DNA of 64,000 nt from a bacterium. Lineage in GTDB: Bacteria; Vulcanimicrobiota; Xenobia; Xenobiales; JADMJV01. The position numbers and the translations under genes were made by a program. How positions within the stretch are numbered: position 1 is the stretch's first letter; each line of letters begins with the position of its first letter. Below, piece by piece: positions 15,770-23,427 of this stretch. The stretch lies in NCBI GenBank assembly GCA_018266105.1, contig JAFEBA010000057.1, forward strand, positions 39,350 to 103,349, written 5' to 3'. The notes under the pieces were generated by a model. The model was not told the origin of the DNA. It saw nothing but the letters and a program-made list of their open reading frames with translations, and made no database searches.

Positions 15770-18700
15770 GAGGCCTCTTCCCAGATGGCTTCCTGTCCGA
15801 GCAGTCGACGCACACCCGTTTTCAGCTCGTTGGTGTCGCGCACGTTGAAGGTTTCGGCCAGGTGCATGACCGTTTCGCCCTGGGGGCTGACCAGATGCAG
15901 GTAGACTTCCTGGTCGCCGCGGTGGCGCAGCAGAATGTCACGCAGTTGGGGCATGAAGTCACTTTGAAACATCTGCACACGAATGTGCACTCCGGGTAAC
16001 TTGAGTTTCGCCTTGCCTTGTTTGGCGGCAGCCAGGGTTTGCAGGCAGAGAATTTCCTCAGCCGTCACTTTGACCTGTTCCTGAGGGGCTTCCGCTCCAT
16101 CATCTTCGGCGTCTCGACGGGCCTGGCGAATTTCACTGCGCCCGCGAACCAGCAGCAGTGCGCCGTCCTGCAAGAGGGGCGCGCACTTTTCGTAAGTGGC
16201 TGGACGAATGGTGACTTCGGTGGTGCCCGTCTCGTCTTCAAACTGGAGGAACACCATGGGCGTCTTGAAGCGGGTGATGATCTTGCGTGAAGAGGACACC
16301 AGTCCGGCAATGGACAGCTGGACGCCGCTCTCCAGACCGTTGAGCTGAGCGATGCGGTGAGTGGCATGCTGCTTCATGGCGTCGCGCACTTCAGAAAGCG
16401 GCGAATCCGAGAGGTAGACCCCCAGCATCTCGCGCTCCATTTCCAGCAGCTGGCGCTTGGGGAATTCGCTCAGGCGCTTGGGACACAGGTCGGCAAAGGT
16501 CGCCTGGGTGCTCCCCACGTCGTCAAACAGGCCGAACTGACCCGTCAACTCTTCTTTGGCGGCACGGGCAGCGGCGTCTACACAGGCGTCCAGAGCTCCG
16601 AGCAGGGTCGCCCGATTTTCGCCAAAGCAGTCCATACCGCCGGCCTTGATCAAGCCTTCCAGGGTGCGCTTATTGCAAACCCTCAGGTCTACTCGATGGC
16701 ACAGGTCGGCCAGATCCTTGTAGGGGCCTTCTTTCTTCCTGGATTCGATGATGGATTCGACCGCGGCCACACCTACATTGCGGACCGCGCCCATACCCCA
16801 GCGAATGCCCTTGTCGGAGACCGAGAAGCCCACCATGGATTCATTGACGTCGGGAGGCAGCACGGCGATGCCGGACTGGTTGCACTCTTTGATAAAAAAG
16901 CTGACCTTTTCGATGGAGGACAGCACGCTGGTCATGAGCGCGGCCATATACTCGGTTCGGTAGTTGGCTTTCAGATAGGCGGTCTGGTAGGAGACCACCG
17001 CGTAAGCGGCTGAGTGGGATTTATTGAAGCCGTAAGCCGCGAACTTTTCCATGGTCTCGAAGATGTCGCCAGCCAGCTTCTTGTCCACGCCGCGCTCGAC
17101 CGCGCCCTCGGTGAAGATCTTGCGATGCTTTTCCATCACGTCCATCTTCTTTTTGCCCATGGCCTTGCGCAATCCGTCGGCCATTGCCAACGTGTAGCCG
17201 GCCAGCACGTTGGCGGTGAGCATCACCTGCTCCTGATAGAGAAAGAAGCCATAGGTATCCTTGAGGATGGGCTCCAGCCTGGGGTGAGGGTAGGTCACCT
17301 CACCGCCTCGGCCGTGTCGTCGTCGGATGAAGTCGTCCACCACGCCGCCCTGGAGCGGGCCCGGACGATACAGGGCCAGGAAGGCTACGATATCCGAAAA
17401 CTTGTCCGGCTTCAGTTGTTTCAGATAGCGCTTCATTCCGTCGGATTCGAGCTGGAACACCCCGTTGGTGTCGGCGTCCGAAAGCAACTGGTAAGTAGCT
17501 GGGTCCTGGAAGGGTTCCAGATGATCCACGTCCACATCAAAACCGCGATATTCTTTGATGATCTTGAGGCAGTCCTTGATGACCGTGAGGTTGCGCAGGC
17601 CCAGGAAGTCCATTTTGACCATGCCGATTTTGGAGGAATCGTTCATGTCGAACTGGACGACGATTTCATCGCCGTTCATCTTCTGCAGCGGGGCAATGGT
17701 GGCCAGCGGTTGGGAGCACACAATCACGCCAGCAGCGTGGATCCCGGCGTTACGGGCCATGCCTTCGACTCGAAGTGCTGTTTCCACCACTGTGTTGACT
17801 TCCGGGTCTTCCTCCATCATGCGCTTGAACTCTGGAGAATCCAGGGCGTCTTTGAGGTAGACCTGAGGACCCTCGGGCACGGCCTTGGCGACCTTGTCGG
17901 CCTTGGCCAGAGGCATGTCCATTACCCGGGCCACGTCACGGATGGCGGCGCGCGCCTTCATTCGACCGAAGGTGATGATCTGAGCTACTTTGTCGCGTCC
18001 GAACTTGTTGCGCACATACTGAATGACTTCACCGCGTCGCTCCACGCAGAAGTCGGTGTCGATGTCGGGCAACTCGGTGCGCTCCGGATTCAGGAAGCGT
18101 TCAAAAAGCAGATCGTGATCCAGTGGATTGATGTTGGTGATGCCCAGCAGGAAGGCCACCAACGAGCCGGCCGCCGAGCCGCGCCCAGGGCCGACCGGTA
18201 TGTCCTGGCTACGCGCGTAGTTGATAAAGTCCCAAACCAGCAAGAAGTAGTCGGCGAAGCCTTTGGGAACAATGACGTCGAGCTCCACCTGCATGCGATC
18301 CATGATCTCGGGGCCTGGATTTTCACTGTTGAAGCGCCAGATCAAGCCGTCGCGGCAGAGCTTTTTGAGGTATTCTTCTGAGGTCATGCCATCCGGACAG
18401 GGGAAAACCGGCAGGTAGACGCTCTCGTAGTCCAGCTGCAGATTGATTTTCTCGGCCACCAGCAAGGTGTTGCTCAAGGCGTCGGGTAGCTCGCCAAAGC
18501 TACGCGCCATTTCTTCGTAGGTCTTGATATAGAACTCAGGCGCGAAGAATTTCATGCGGTTGGTGTCGTTGAGCAGCTTGCCTGTCTGCACGCAGACCAG
18601 AACGTCCTGAATATTGGCGTCTTCGCGAGTCATGTAGTGAGCGTCGTTGGTGGCCACCAGCTTGAGGTTCATATCCCGGGCCATTTTGATCAGCTCAATA

Positions 18701-19257
18701 TTGGTGACGCGTTGCTCCTCAATGCCGTGGTCCATGAGTTCCACATAGAGATCATCGCGGAAGATATCGCGTAGCTCGCCCAGTCGGCGACGAGCGTCTT
18801 TGGGGTTGCCGTCCAGCAGTGCGGCGTTGACTTCGCCGCGCAGGCAGCCTGAAAGAGCCACCAGACCCTTGCTGTGCTTTTCCAGCATAGCCCGGTCCAC
18901 TCGGGGCTTATAGTAGTAACCGTCCAGGTGACCACCACTGACGAGCTGGCACAGATTGCTGTAGCCTTCACGGTCCTTGGCCAGCAGGGTGAAATGGTAG
19001 GGTCGATTGTCCTTGCCCGGTTCCTTGTCCAGCATGCCACGCTGGGCCACATAGACTTCGCAGCCGATCAGCGGCTTCACGCCGTGCTTCACACAGGCGT
19101 CGTAGAACTGAACCGCACCATACATAACGCCGTGGTCGGTCATGGCCAGAGCCGGCATCCCCATCTGAGCGGCGTGTTTAACCATGTCGTTGATGCGGTT
19201 GCAACCGTCAAGCAGACTATATTCCGTATGGCAGTGGAGGTGAACAAACTGAGACAT
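15766..19257 (-). CDS. dnaE: DNA polymerase III subunit alpha
   Basis: DnaE is the replicative polymerase. From the ATG at 19257 it is 1163 residues, the usual size for DnaE1. The PHP domain opens with FVHLHCHTEYSLLDG and includes MTDHGVMYG. The polymerase core has GPGRGSAAGSLVAF (about 355-370) and the catalytic Asp pair in LPDIDTDF (about 396-403). Later motifs are GIHAAGVIV, YQEQVM and a fingers region with AYGFNKSHSAAYA. An OB-fold follows (LSIAGLVSSSRKI, FLQFEDETGTTEV). The frame stays open 29 residues upstream, but that part lacks family similarity. Confidence 0.97.
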   Translation of the reverse strand: MSQFVHLHCHTEYSLLDGCNRINDMVKHAAQMGMPALAMTDHGVMYGAVQFYDACVKHGVKPLIGCEVYVAQRGMLDKEPGKDNRPYHFTLLAKDREGYSNLCQLVSGGHLDGYYYKPRVDRAMLEKHSKGLVALSGCLRGEVNAALLDGNPKDARRRLGELRDIFRDDLYVELMDHGIEEQRVTNIELIKMARDMNLKLVATNDAHYMTREDANIQDVLVCVQTGKLLNDTNRMKFFAPEFYIKTYEEMARSFGELPDALSNTLLVAEKINLQLDYESVYLPVFPCPDGMTSEEYLKKLCRDGLIWRFNSENPGPEIMDRMQVELDVIVPKGFADYFLLVWDFINYARSQDIPVGPGRGSAAGSLVAFLLGITNINPLDHDLLFERFLNPERTELPDIDTDFCVERRGEVIQYVRNKFGRDKVAQIITFGRMKARAAIRDVARVMDMPLAKADKVAKAVPEGPQVYLKDALDSPEFKRMMEEDPEVNTVVETALRVEGMARNAGIHAAGVIVCSQPLATIAPLQKMNGDEIVVQFDMNDSSKIGMVKMDFLGLRNLTVIKDCLKIIKEYRGFDVDVDHLEPFQDPATYQLLSDADTNGVFQLESDGMKRYLKQLKPDKFSDIVAFLALYRPGPLQGGVVDDFIRRRHGRGGEVTYPHPRLEPILKDTYGFFLYQEQVMLTANVLAGYTLAMADGLRKAMGKKKMDVMEKHRKIFTEGAVERGVDKKLAGDIFETMEKFAAYGFNKSHSAAYAVVSYQTAYLKANYRTEYMAALMTSVLSSIEKVSFFIKECNQSGIAVLPPDVNESMVGFSVSDKGIRWGMGAVRNVGVAAVESIIESRKKEGPYKDLADLCHRVDLRVCNKRTLEGLIKAGGMDCFGENRATLLGALDACVDAAARAAKEELTGQFGLFDDVGSTQATFADLCPKRLSEFPKRQLLEMEREMLGVYLSDSPLSEVRDAMKQHATHRIAQLNGLESGVQLSIAGLVSSSRKIITRFKTPMVFLQFEDETGTTEVTIRPATYEKCAPLLQDGALLLVRGRSEIRQARRDAEDDGAEAPQEQVKVTAEEILCLQTLAAAKQGKAKLKLPGVHIRVQMFQSDFMPQLRDILLRHRGDQEVYLHLVSPQGETVMHLAETFNVRDTNELKTGVRRLLGQEAIWEEAS

Positions 19258-19349
19258 CGTTGGCCTGTTACTATGATTGCGCGCTCGGTCCCTGTCGAAC
19301 CTGCATGCGTTTCTTGACAGCTCTTCAACTCTTGAGACATTCATGAGAA

Positions 19350-19970
19350 ATGCACCAGGAAATCCGTTTTTGCGCTGTGCCCGGTCAGGGCTTTGCCTGC
19401 CAGCTCCACGTGGAGCAGTTGCTCTGTATGTGGCCCACCTACAACGGTTACGCCAAACATGACCAGGATGAGGATCTGGAAGAAGAAGTGGATCGCGCCT
19501 GGCCGCGCATCGTAGCCGGTGCTGTGGTCAAGGTTTGCCAGCGTCTGGGCTGGACCGTGACTACTCTGGAGTATCGAAAGACTCCGACTTACTGGGAAAG
19601 CGAGCAGCGCACCTGGCACCTGGTCGAGTTGGACTTCGATGAAGAGTTTCTGGATGATCGACAGAACTTCGGCCACGAGTTCTACCTGCACATGATTGGA
19701 CCGGCCGCCATTCAATCCGACGATTTTTTCCCGGACGAGCTTCCCTTACTGGAATGGTTGCACAAAAACTACGCTTTTGTGATCTCCGGTTGTGAGGAGC
19801 CGGTGCTCTGGGCCCACTGGCCGATCCCGGACATCTTTCTCACCGAGGTTCAGACTCTGGCCCGACTGGAAGAGCACGAAATGACGCACAGCCGCGTGCC
19901 CTTTCGAACCTACAAACGAGGCAAGATCGACTATGTTGAGGCTCTCGAGGAGGAGGAAGAAGAGGGGTAG
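19350..19970 (+). CDS. Hypothetical acidic protein
   Basis: The 206-residue protein is strongly acidic, with DQDEDLEEEVDRAWPR near the N-terminus and a poly-Glu tail (ALEEEEEEG). The core is mixed alpha/beta with many aromatics (TYWESEQRTWHLVELDFDEEFL, HEFYLHMIGP). There is no signal peptide or transmembrane segment. I recognise no family. The start is uncertain: 19350 keeps a plausible first strand (EIRFCAVPG), while the ATG at 19428 would remove 26 residues. The gene diverges from dnaE. Confidence 0.5.
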   Translation: MHQEIRFCAVPGQGFACQLHVEQLLCMWPTYNGYAKHDQDEDLEEEVDRAWPRIVAGAVVKVCQRLGWTVTTLEYRKTPTYWESEQRTWHLVELDFDEEFLDDRQNFGHEFYLHMIGPAAIQSDDFFPDELPLLEWLHKNYAFVISGCEEPVLWAHWPIPDIFLTEVQTLARLEEHEMTHSRVPFRTYKRGKIDYVEALEEEEEEG

Positions 19971-19979
19971 GGGACAGCC

Positions 19980-20465
19980 TTACTCAGCCGCGGCTCCCAC
20001 AAAGATTGAATCCACCTTACCGTTCTTGAAGTGGAAGATGATTCCGCCGTAGATGCTGCCCACCACCATTTGCTCGGCCGATTCGCTTTCCTTGTCCAGC
20101 AGTTCTTGATAGGCTTTGCGCACCTCTTGCTGGCTGGACCCGATCCCGATTCCCTGAGGGGTTTTCCAGGCACAGGGGGCGCTCACTCTGAAACGTTCGA
20201 CTCGCCAAACGGTGGCCTTGCCTTCACGGGAGAGCGTGACCACCAGTCCACGCTTGGGGAAGCTCTGGTCCTTGACGGTCAGCCCGGTGGCCCCTTCCTC
20301 GATGGCTTTGCTTTCTTTGGCCGGTTTGCCCAGCATGCTGGCCACCTGTGAAGAATCCAGGCCTAGCTTCAATTCCCCAACCTTTTGGGTGTCAGCCAGT
20401 TTGAGGGGGGCAGCCAGGGCGAGGGCGGTGAGCAGGCCAATGAGGACGTGGGTAAGGTATCGCAT
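19980..20465 (-). CDS. Exported protein with SmpA/BamE-like repeats
   Basis: From the ATG at 20465 the protein starts MRYLTHVLIGLLTALALAAP, a Sec signal without a lipobox Cys. Two copies of a beta-lasso-type pattern follow: ELKLGLDSSQVASMLGKPAKES, where the G-L/M-D/S-x-x-x-V-x-x-x-L-G-x-P pattern is that of SmpA/OmlA, and later GIGIGSSQQEVRKAYQELL. The end is a beta hairpin (IIFHFKNGKVDSIFVG). Such domains often help assemble or stabilise envelope proteins; the role here is unknown. The upstream hairpin at 20504-20541 ends transcription from the GH19 gene. Confidence 0.62.
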   Translation of the reverse strand: MRYLTHVLIGLLTALALAAPLKLADTQKVGELKLGLDSSQVASMLGKPAKESKAIEEGATGLTVKDQSFPKRGLVVTLSREGKATVWRVERFRVSAPCAWKTPQGIGIGSSQQEVRKAYQELLDKESESAEQMVVGSIYGGIIFHFKNGKVDSIFVGAAAE

Positions 20466-20503
20466 CTGAGCTTTTTCAACCACCCGCGCTGGCTCCCTAT
20501 AGT

Positions 20504-20541
20504 AGAAAAGCCCTGCCCTGGGACAGGTGGGCAGGGTTTAT
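20504..20541 (-). terminator. Intrinsic terminator after the GH19 gene
   Basis: AAGCCCTGCCC (20508-20518) pairs with GGGCAGGGTTT (20529-20539), 11 bp with one wobble. Read on the minus strand the stem is followed by TTTT. It lies 27 bp past the GH19 stop. Confidence 0.75.
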
Positions 20542-20567
20542 TTGAACTACTCTGTTTGGACGAGCTG

Positions 20568-21521
20568 TCAGCCCATCGCGGCCATGAGTTTGCGGGCAGT
20601 GTTGGCAAAAGTACCGGCTTTGTCGGTGCCATTCACGATGCGGCGGGCCCCTTCAAAGTCTTGTTTGCCGCCTCCAATGAAGTCGGAGAGCTTTTTGCCC
20701 GTAAAAGAGCCTTCTTTCATGCCTTCCACCAGGATGCGAGCGGCAATTTCGGGTTTCTTGGCCAGGTCGGGGTTGCCCACCAGGTCGATGCCTAGCTTTT
20801 TGGACCAGTTGGTGTAGTTGTTGCGACCGGTGATCTGCACGTAGCCGCGACCCTTGTAGCGCTTGCCGTCGCCGGGCTGGTTGTTGCCCAGGTCGCTGCG
20901 TCCCTCGTAGGCCTCGCCGGAGGCGAACTCTTCCATGTATTTTCCGGCCCCCGACTCATGCACCGTGGTGGCCAGGATATAGGCGATCTGGGCTTTGTCG
21001 GTCACACCTTGCTTCTGGCATTCGCCTAAAATCAGGGGAAAGTTGGCCCGGGCTGCTTCCCGATAGCCCGGGTCGAGAGCATTGACGAGATTTTCGACAT
21101 TGGCGGTGATGGGCTTGGCCGGGTCGAAAGCCTGAGTGCCGGACGTTCCGCCGGTTCCGGAAGCAGAACTGCCGCCACCGGCACCGCCGGCACCACCACT
21201 GGCCGAGACGCCGCCCGGAGCGCCCAGGTTGCTCATTCCCAGGGCGTTTTGCAGTCCGCCGCCGGCGCCCAACATCAGGGCCATCATGTCCAGCATCAGT
21301 TCCATCGTTTCCATTTGCTGCATCATCAACATCGTGGTGGGGTCCATCCCAAATCCGGAACTGGGAAAGGCGGACAGGGGGGCACCCGGTGTGCCAAAGC
21401 TGTTATTCAGCCCAAGGCAGCGCTGGGACACCGTCGAATCGAGCATTGGCATTCCCACCGAGGGAGAGGCCGCTCCAGGATTGGCGTTGATCTGCAGGGT
21501 GGTGATAGTCGCTTGATACAT
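20568..21521 (-). CDS. GH19-type lysozyme/chitinase-like hydrolase
   Basis: The C-terminal 170 residues are a GH19-like domain: ATTVHESGAGKYMEEF with the general-acid Glu (residue 189), then YEGRSDLGNNQPGDG and RYKGRGYVQITGRNNY, as in bacterial and phage endolysins that cut peptidoglycan. Before it lie a Met-rich helix (residues 64-84: TMLMMQQMETMELMLDMMAL) and a Gly/Ser/Ala linker. There is no Sec signal, so export must use another route, or the N-terminal region is the signal. GGAGG nine bases before the ATG is a strong ribosome site. No holin, integrase or tail gene is near, so prophage origin is not supported. Confidence 0.85.
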   Translation of the reverse strand: MYQATITTLQINANPGAASPSVGMPMLDSTVSQRCLGLNNSFGTPGAPLSAFPSSGFGMDPTTMLMMQQMETMELMLDMMALMLGAGGGLQNALGMSNLGAPGGVSASGGAGGAGGGSSASGTGGTSGTQAFDPAKPITANVENLVNALDPGYREAARANFPLILGECQKQGVTDKAQIAYILATTVHESGAGKYMEEFASGEAYEGRSDLGNNQPGDGKRYKGRGYVQITGRNNYTNWSKKLGIDLVGNPDLAKKPEIAARILVEGMKEGSFTGKKLSDFIGGGKQDFEGARRIVNGTDKAGTFANTARKLMAAMG

Positions 21522-21665
21522 TAGGAACCTCCGGACTTGTCTGTTTCATCAGCTTAGTCCGAAGCGTGGAAATGCTACTCAAGCAGACCGCTCAAGTACT
21601 AACAAAATGTAAAACCATTGTTACCGGCTTAAGTTAAGCTCACGGCTCCCTGGCTCTGGCCCGCT

Positions 21666-22421
21666 TTAGCTGAAGGTGTGGAAGCCGCTGGCCGAATCTG
21701 CTTGGCCCGGGGTCAGCACCTTCGGCATTACATAAACGGGTTGATTGTGTGAGTTGAAAAGTTCGGGATGGTTGGGGTCGAGCAGAGATTTCTCGCCTCC
21801 GTTGCTGATGACCTCAGCCGGTTGGTTCAATCCCTTGGGCAGGTAAATGTCGTGCTGGCTGACCTTGCCGACTTCATGGAAGAAGCCGACTTCTTTGCCC
21901 GGGTAGGTTCCGGGTTTGACTTCGAAAGCGCCGGGGTCGATGCTGACCTGAGCGGCTTCCAGGCCAACCTGGCACTCAATCACGTCCGATTCGGGAGTGT
22001 TGCCCAGACGAAAGCCTTTGTCCACCAGTGGCCGAGTCAGGGTGGTCTGCATATTGGACCAACGATCGGCGAAGCTCTGGACTTCACGGTTCTGAGGCAG
22101 TCCGTCGCGCTTGCCGAAAATGAAGAAACTCCTTTTGTCCGTCCACACGCCCAGGTTCTGACCGAGCTGCTCGGCCGGCGTATTCTTCACGATTTCCTGA
22201 AACTGGGCCAGGCTGCGAACGGGTTGCCAGTCGCTCTCCGCATTGGGTCTGTGGGCCAGGGCGACGTGGTCGCTGACGGGGATGAAGCTGTCGGGTTTAC
22301 AAGGCTTTACGACCGGTTCACCGTTGGCGGCGCTGGCCACGACCAGGTTGGTCATGCCTTTGCTGGCTGTCTGGCCGACGAAGTTGTTTTGCGTGAAAGC
22401 ATACTGATTACGAATATCCAT
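21666..22421 (-). CDS. Hypothetical protein
   Basis: The 251-residue protein has no signal peptide or membrane segment. Its composition is that of a folded alpha/beta protein (LVVASAANGEPVVKPC, WTDKRSFFIFGKRDGLPQ, PGKEVGFFHEVGKVSQHDI). Two Cys residues are widely spaced. I recognise no family. The sequence ends with a Pro/Gly/Ser-rich tail. TAGTGT lies six bases before the ATG and no ribosome site is evident. The 144-bp gap to the GH19 gene downstream shows nothing I can name. Confidence 0.5.
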   Translation of the reverse strand: MDIRNQYAFTQNNFVGQTASKGMTNLVVASAANGEPVVKPCKPDSFIPVSDHVALAHRPNAESDWQPVRSLAQFQEIVKNTPAEQLGQNLGVWTDKRSFFIFGKRDGLPQNREVQSFADRWSNMQTTLTRPLVDKGFRLGNTPESDVIECQVGLEAAQVSIDPGAFEVKPGTYPGKEVGFFHEVGKVSQHDIYLPKGLNQPAEVISNGGEKSLLDPNHPELFNSHNQPVYVMPKVLTPGQADSASGFHTFS

Positions 22422-22427
22422 GGAGAC

Positions 22428-22433
22428 ACACTA
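22428..22433 (-). promoter_or_regulatory. Candidate -10 box, leaderless promoter
   Basis: TAGTGT (minus strand) lies six bases before the ATG at 22421, matching the TANNNT-N6 spacing of other genes here. Confidence 0.4.
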
Positions 22434-22455
22434 TCGGAACTCCGTGAAAAAGCCA

Positions 22456-22489
22456 TGAAAAAAGGCCCCTCGTTGGTGGCGAGAGGCCT
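22456..22489 (-). terminator. Intrinsic terminator after the Cys-pair protein
   Basis: GGCCCCTCG (22464-22472) pairs with CGAGAGGCC (22480-22488) with one mismatch. Read on the minus strand, six Ts follow (22458-22463). Confidence 0.8.
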
Positions 22490-22603
22490 CTTGGATCAGT
22501 TGGTCAGGGGGCCAGGAACTGTTGACAATTCGCCTCTGCGCCACTTGCTTCCAAGGGCCAGAGGCTGCAACGAGGCCAATCAGTCGCTAAGTGTCAACCG
22601 CTC

Positions 22604-22903
22604 CTAGTTGCAGCAAGCGGCGCCAGGTTGGCAGCAAGCTGCGCCCGGGGTGCAGCAGCTCTGAGCCTTCTGGTCGACTTCGCAGCAGTCCGCACCGGGC
22701 TTGCAGCACTCGGCCTCGGGCTGACAGCAGCTTTCGGCCTTTTGGTCGACCTGGCAGCAGTCCGCGCCAGGTTTGCAGCAGTCAGCACCGGGTTGGCAGC
22801 ATTCGGCCAGTCGGGTGGCAGTGGGCAACTGTGCGCTGCGCGGTGCCGGTTCAGCTAAGGCAAGTCCGGTCAGGGCCAATACGGAAATAAGCATGGTTTT
22901 CAT
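22604..22903 (-). CDS. Secreted Cys-pair repeat protein, possible metal-binding
   Basis: The 99-residue protein starts with a Sec signal (MKTMLISVLALTGLALA) and is then almost entirely short units with adjacent cysteines: CCQPGADCC, CCKPGADCC, VDQKAESCC and variants. I count nine Cys-Cys pairs (18 Cys) in about 63 residues. A 24-residue block beginning CCKPGADCC and passing through VDQKA to SCC occurs twice. Spacings between pairs are five or eight residues. This resembles metallothionein-like or disulfide-stapled proteins, but fits no family I know. GGAGGAT before the ATG is a good ribosome site. Confidence 0.75.
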   Translation of the reverse strand: MKTMLISVLALTGLALAEPAPRSAQLPTATRLAECCQPGADCCKPGADCCQVDQKAESCCQPEAECCKPGADCCEVDQKAQSCCTPGAACCQPGAACCN

Positions 22904-22946
22904 GAGATCGATCCTCCAAAAATAATTGTGAACTGAGTTTGAGTCG

Positions 22947-23300
22947 CTAAGCGACGGGCTTGCTTGGGAGGATCTGTGGGGGAGCGCGGGGCTGGATTCC
23001 GGGAGTCCGGCCCGCCCCCAGGAGCGGAGCGGAATAGAAGGCGGGGGAGGAGGCGGTCAGCCGCGGTTCGGGCTGGGGCGCGCGAGTTCCGGGCAAGAGC
23101 GCCGCGACCGGAAGGGTCAGCAGCACCAGCCCGTGATCATCCTCATCGGGCGCACACGAGCACAGTTCCGGCTGGCACTGGCACTGGCTGGAAACCTTGT
23201 CTGTGCTATGGCAGCAGCAGGAGTCGGCCGTCGGTGACTGGATCCACATAGACCAGCCTAAAAACAGCGAAACCACACCGAGCCATAGATTTATGCGCAT
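22947..23300 (-). CDS. Small Cys-rich membrane-anchored protein
   Basis: From the ATG at 23300 the protein is 117 residues: a signal or anchor (MRINLWLGVVSLFLGWSMWI), then a Cys cluster with CCCH, CQCQ and CSC within about 22 residues, a hydrophobic segment (GLVLLTLPVAALLPG) and a Pro/Ala-rich tail. It lies just upstream of the Cys-pair protein on the same strand, so the two are probably one transcript and may handle the same metal or redox partner. No family is recognised. The frame stays open upstream to 23582, but that part runs through the operator at 23366 and is rejected. Confidence 0.5.
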   Translation of the reverse strand: MRINLWLGVVSLFLGWSMWIQSPTADSCCCHSTDKVSSQCQCQPELCSCAPDEDDHGLVLLTLPVAALLPGTRAPQPEPRLTASSPAFYSAPLLGAGRTPGIQPRAPPQILPSKPVA

Positions 23301-23365
23301 CCAGGGGATCACGTCGCCTGTAACCAGTACTGGAGTCCTGAGTTCCCACCTTGCCAAAAAAAGTG

Positions 23366-23409
23366 CTTTGCGATACAAAGTGATTAGCAAGACACTTTGT
23401 ATCGCAAAG
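23366..23409. promoter_or_regulatory. Duplicated palindromic operator over a promoter
   Basis: A 17-bp sequence, CTTTGCGATACAAAGTG (23366-23382), is repeated as its exact reverse complement at 23393-23409, ten bases apart. Each arm contains a 15-bp near-palindrome of the form CTTTG-N5-CAAAG. TTGCCA (23351-23356) and TACAAA (23374-23379), 17 bp apart, could be the -35 and -10 of the gene at 23428, so a bound repressor would cover the -10. The pattern resembles PadR- or GntR-type operators (inference). No regulator gene is adjacent. Confidence 0.75.
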
Positions 23410-23427
23410 TCGAGTCTGGAGGAACTG

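Noticed and set aside
17014..18381. Long plus-strand open frame inside dnaE
   Set aside because: It is antisense to conserved DnaE motifs and its translation has no family likeness. The same applies to the 11294-12781 plus-strand frame opposite the S8 protease.
20568..21521. GH19 endolysin as a prophage marker
   Set aside because: No holin, integrase, capsid or tail gene is nearby, and the Met-rich helix with linker differs from phage endolysins.
22604..22903. Direct repeats that might be a CRISPR array
   Set aside because: The repeats are codon-phased, unequal and inside a signal-peptide protein; there are no spacers of constant length.
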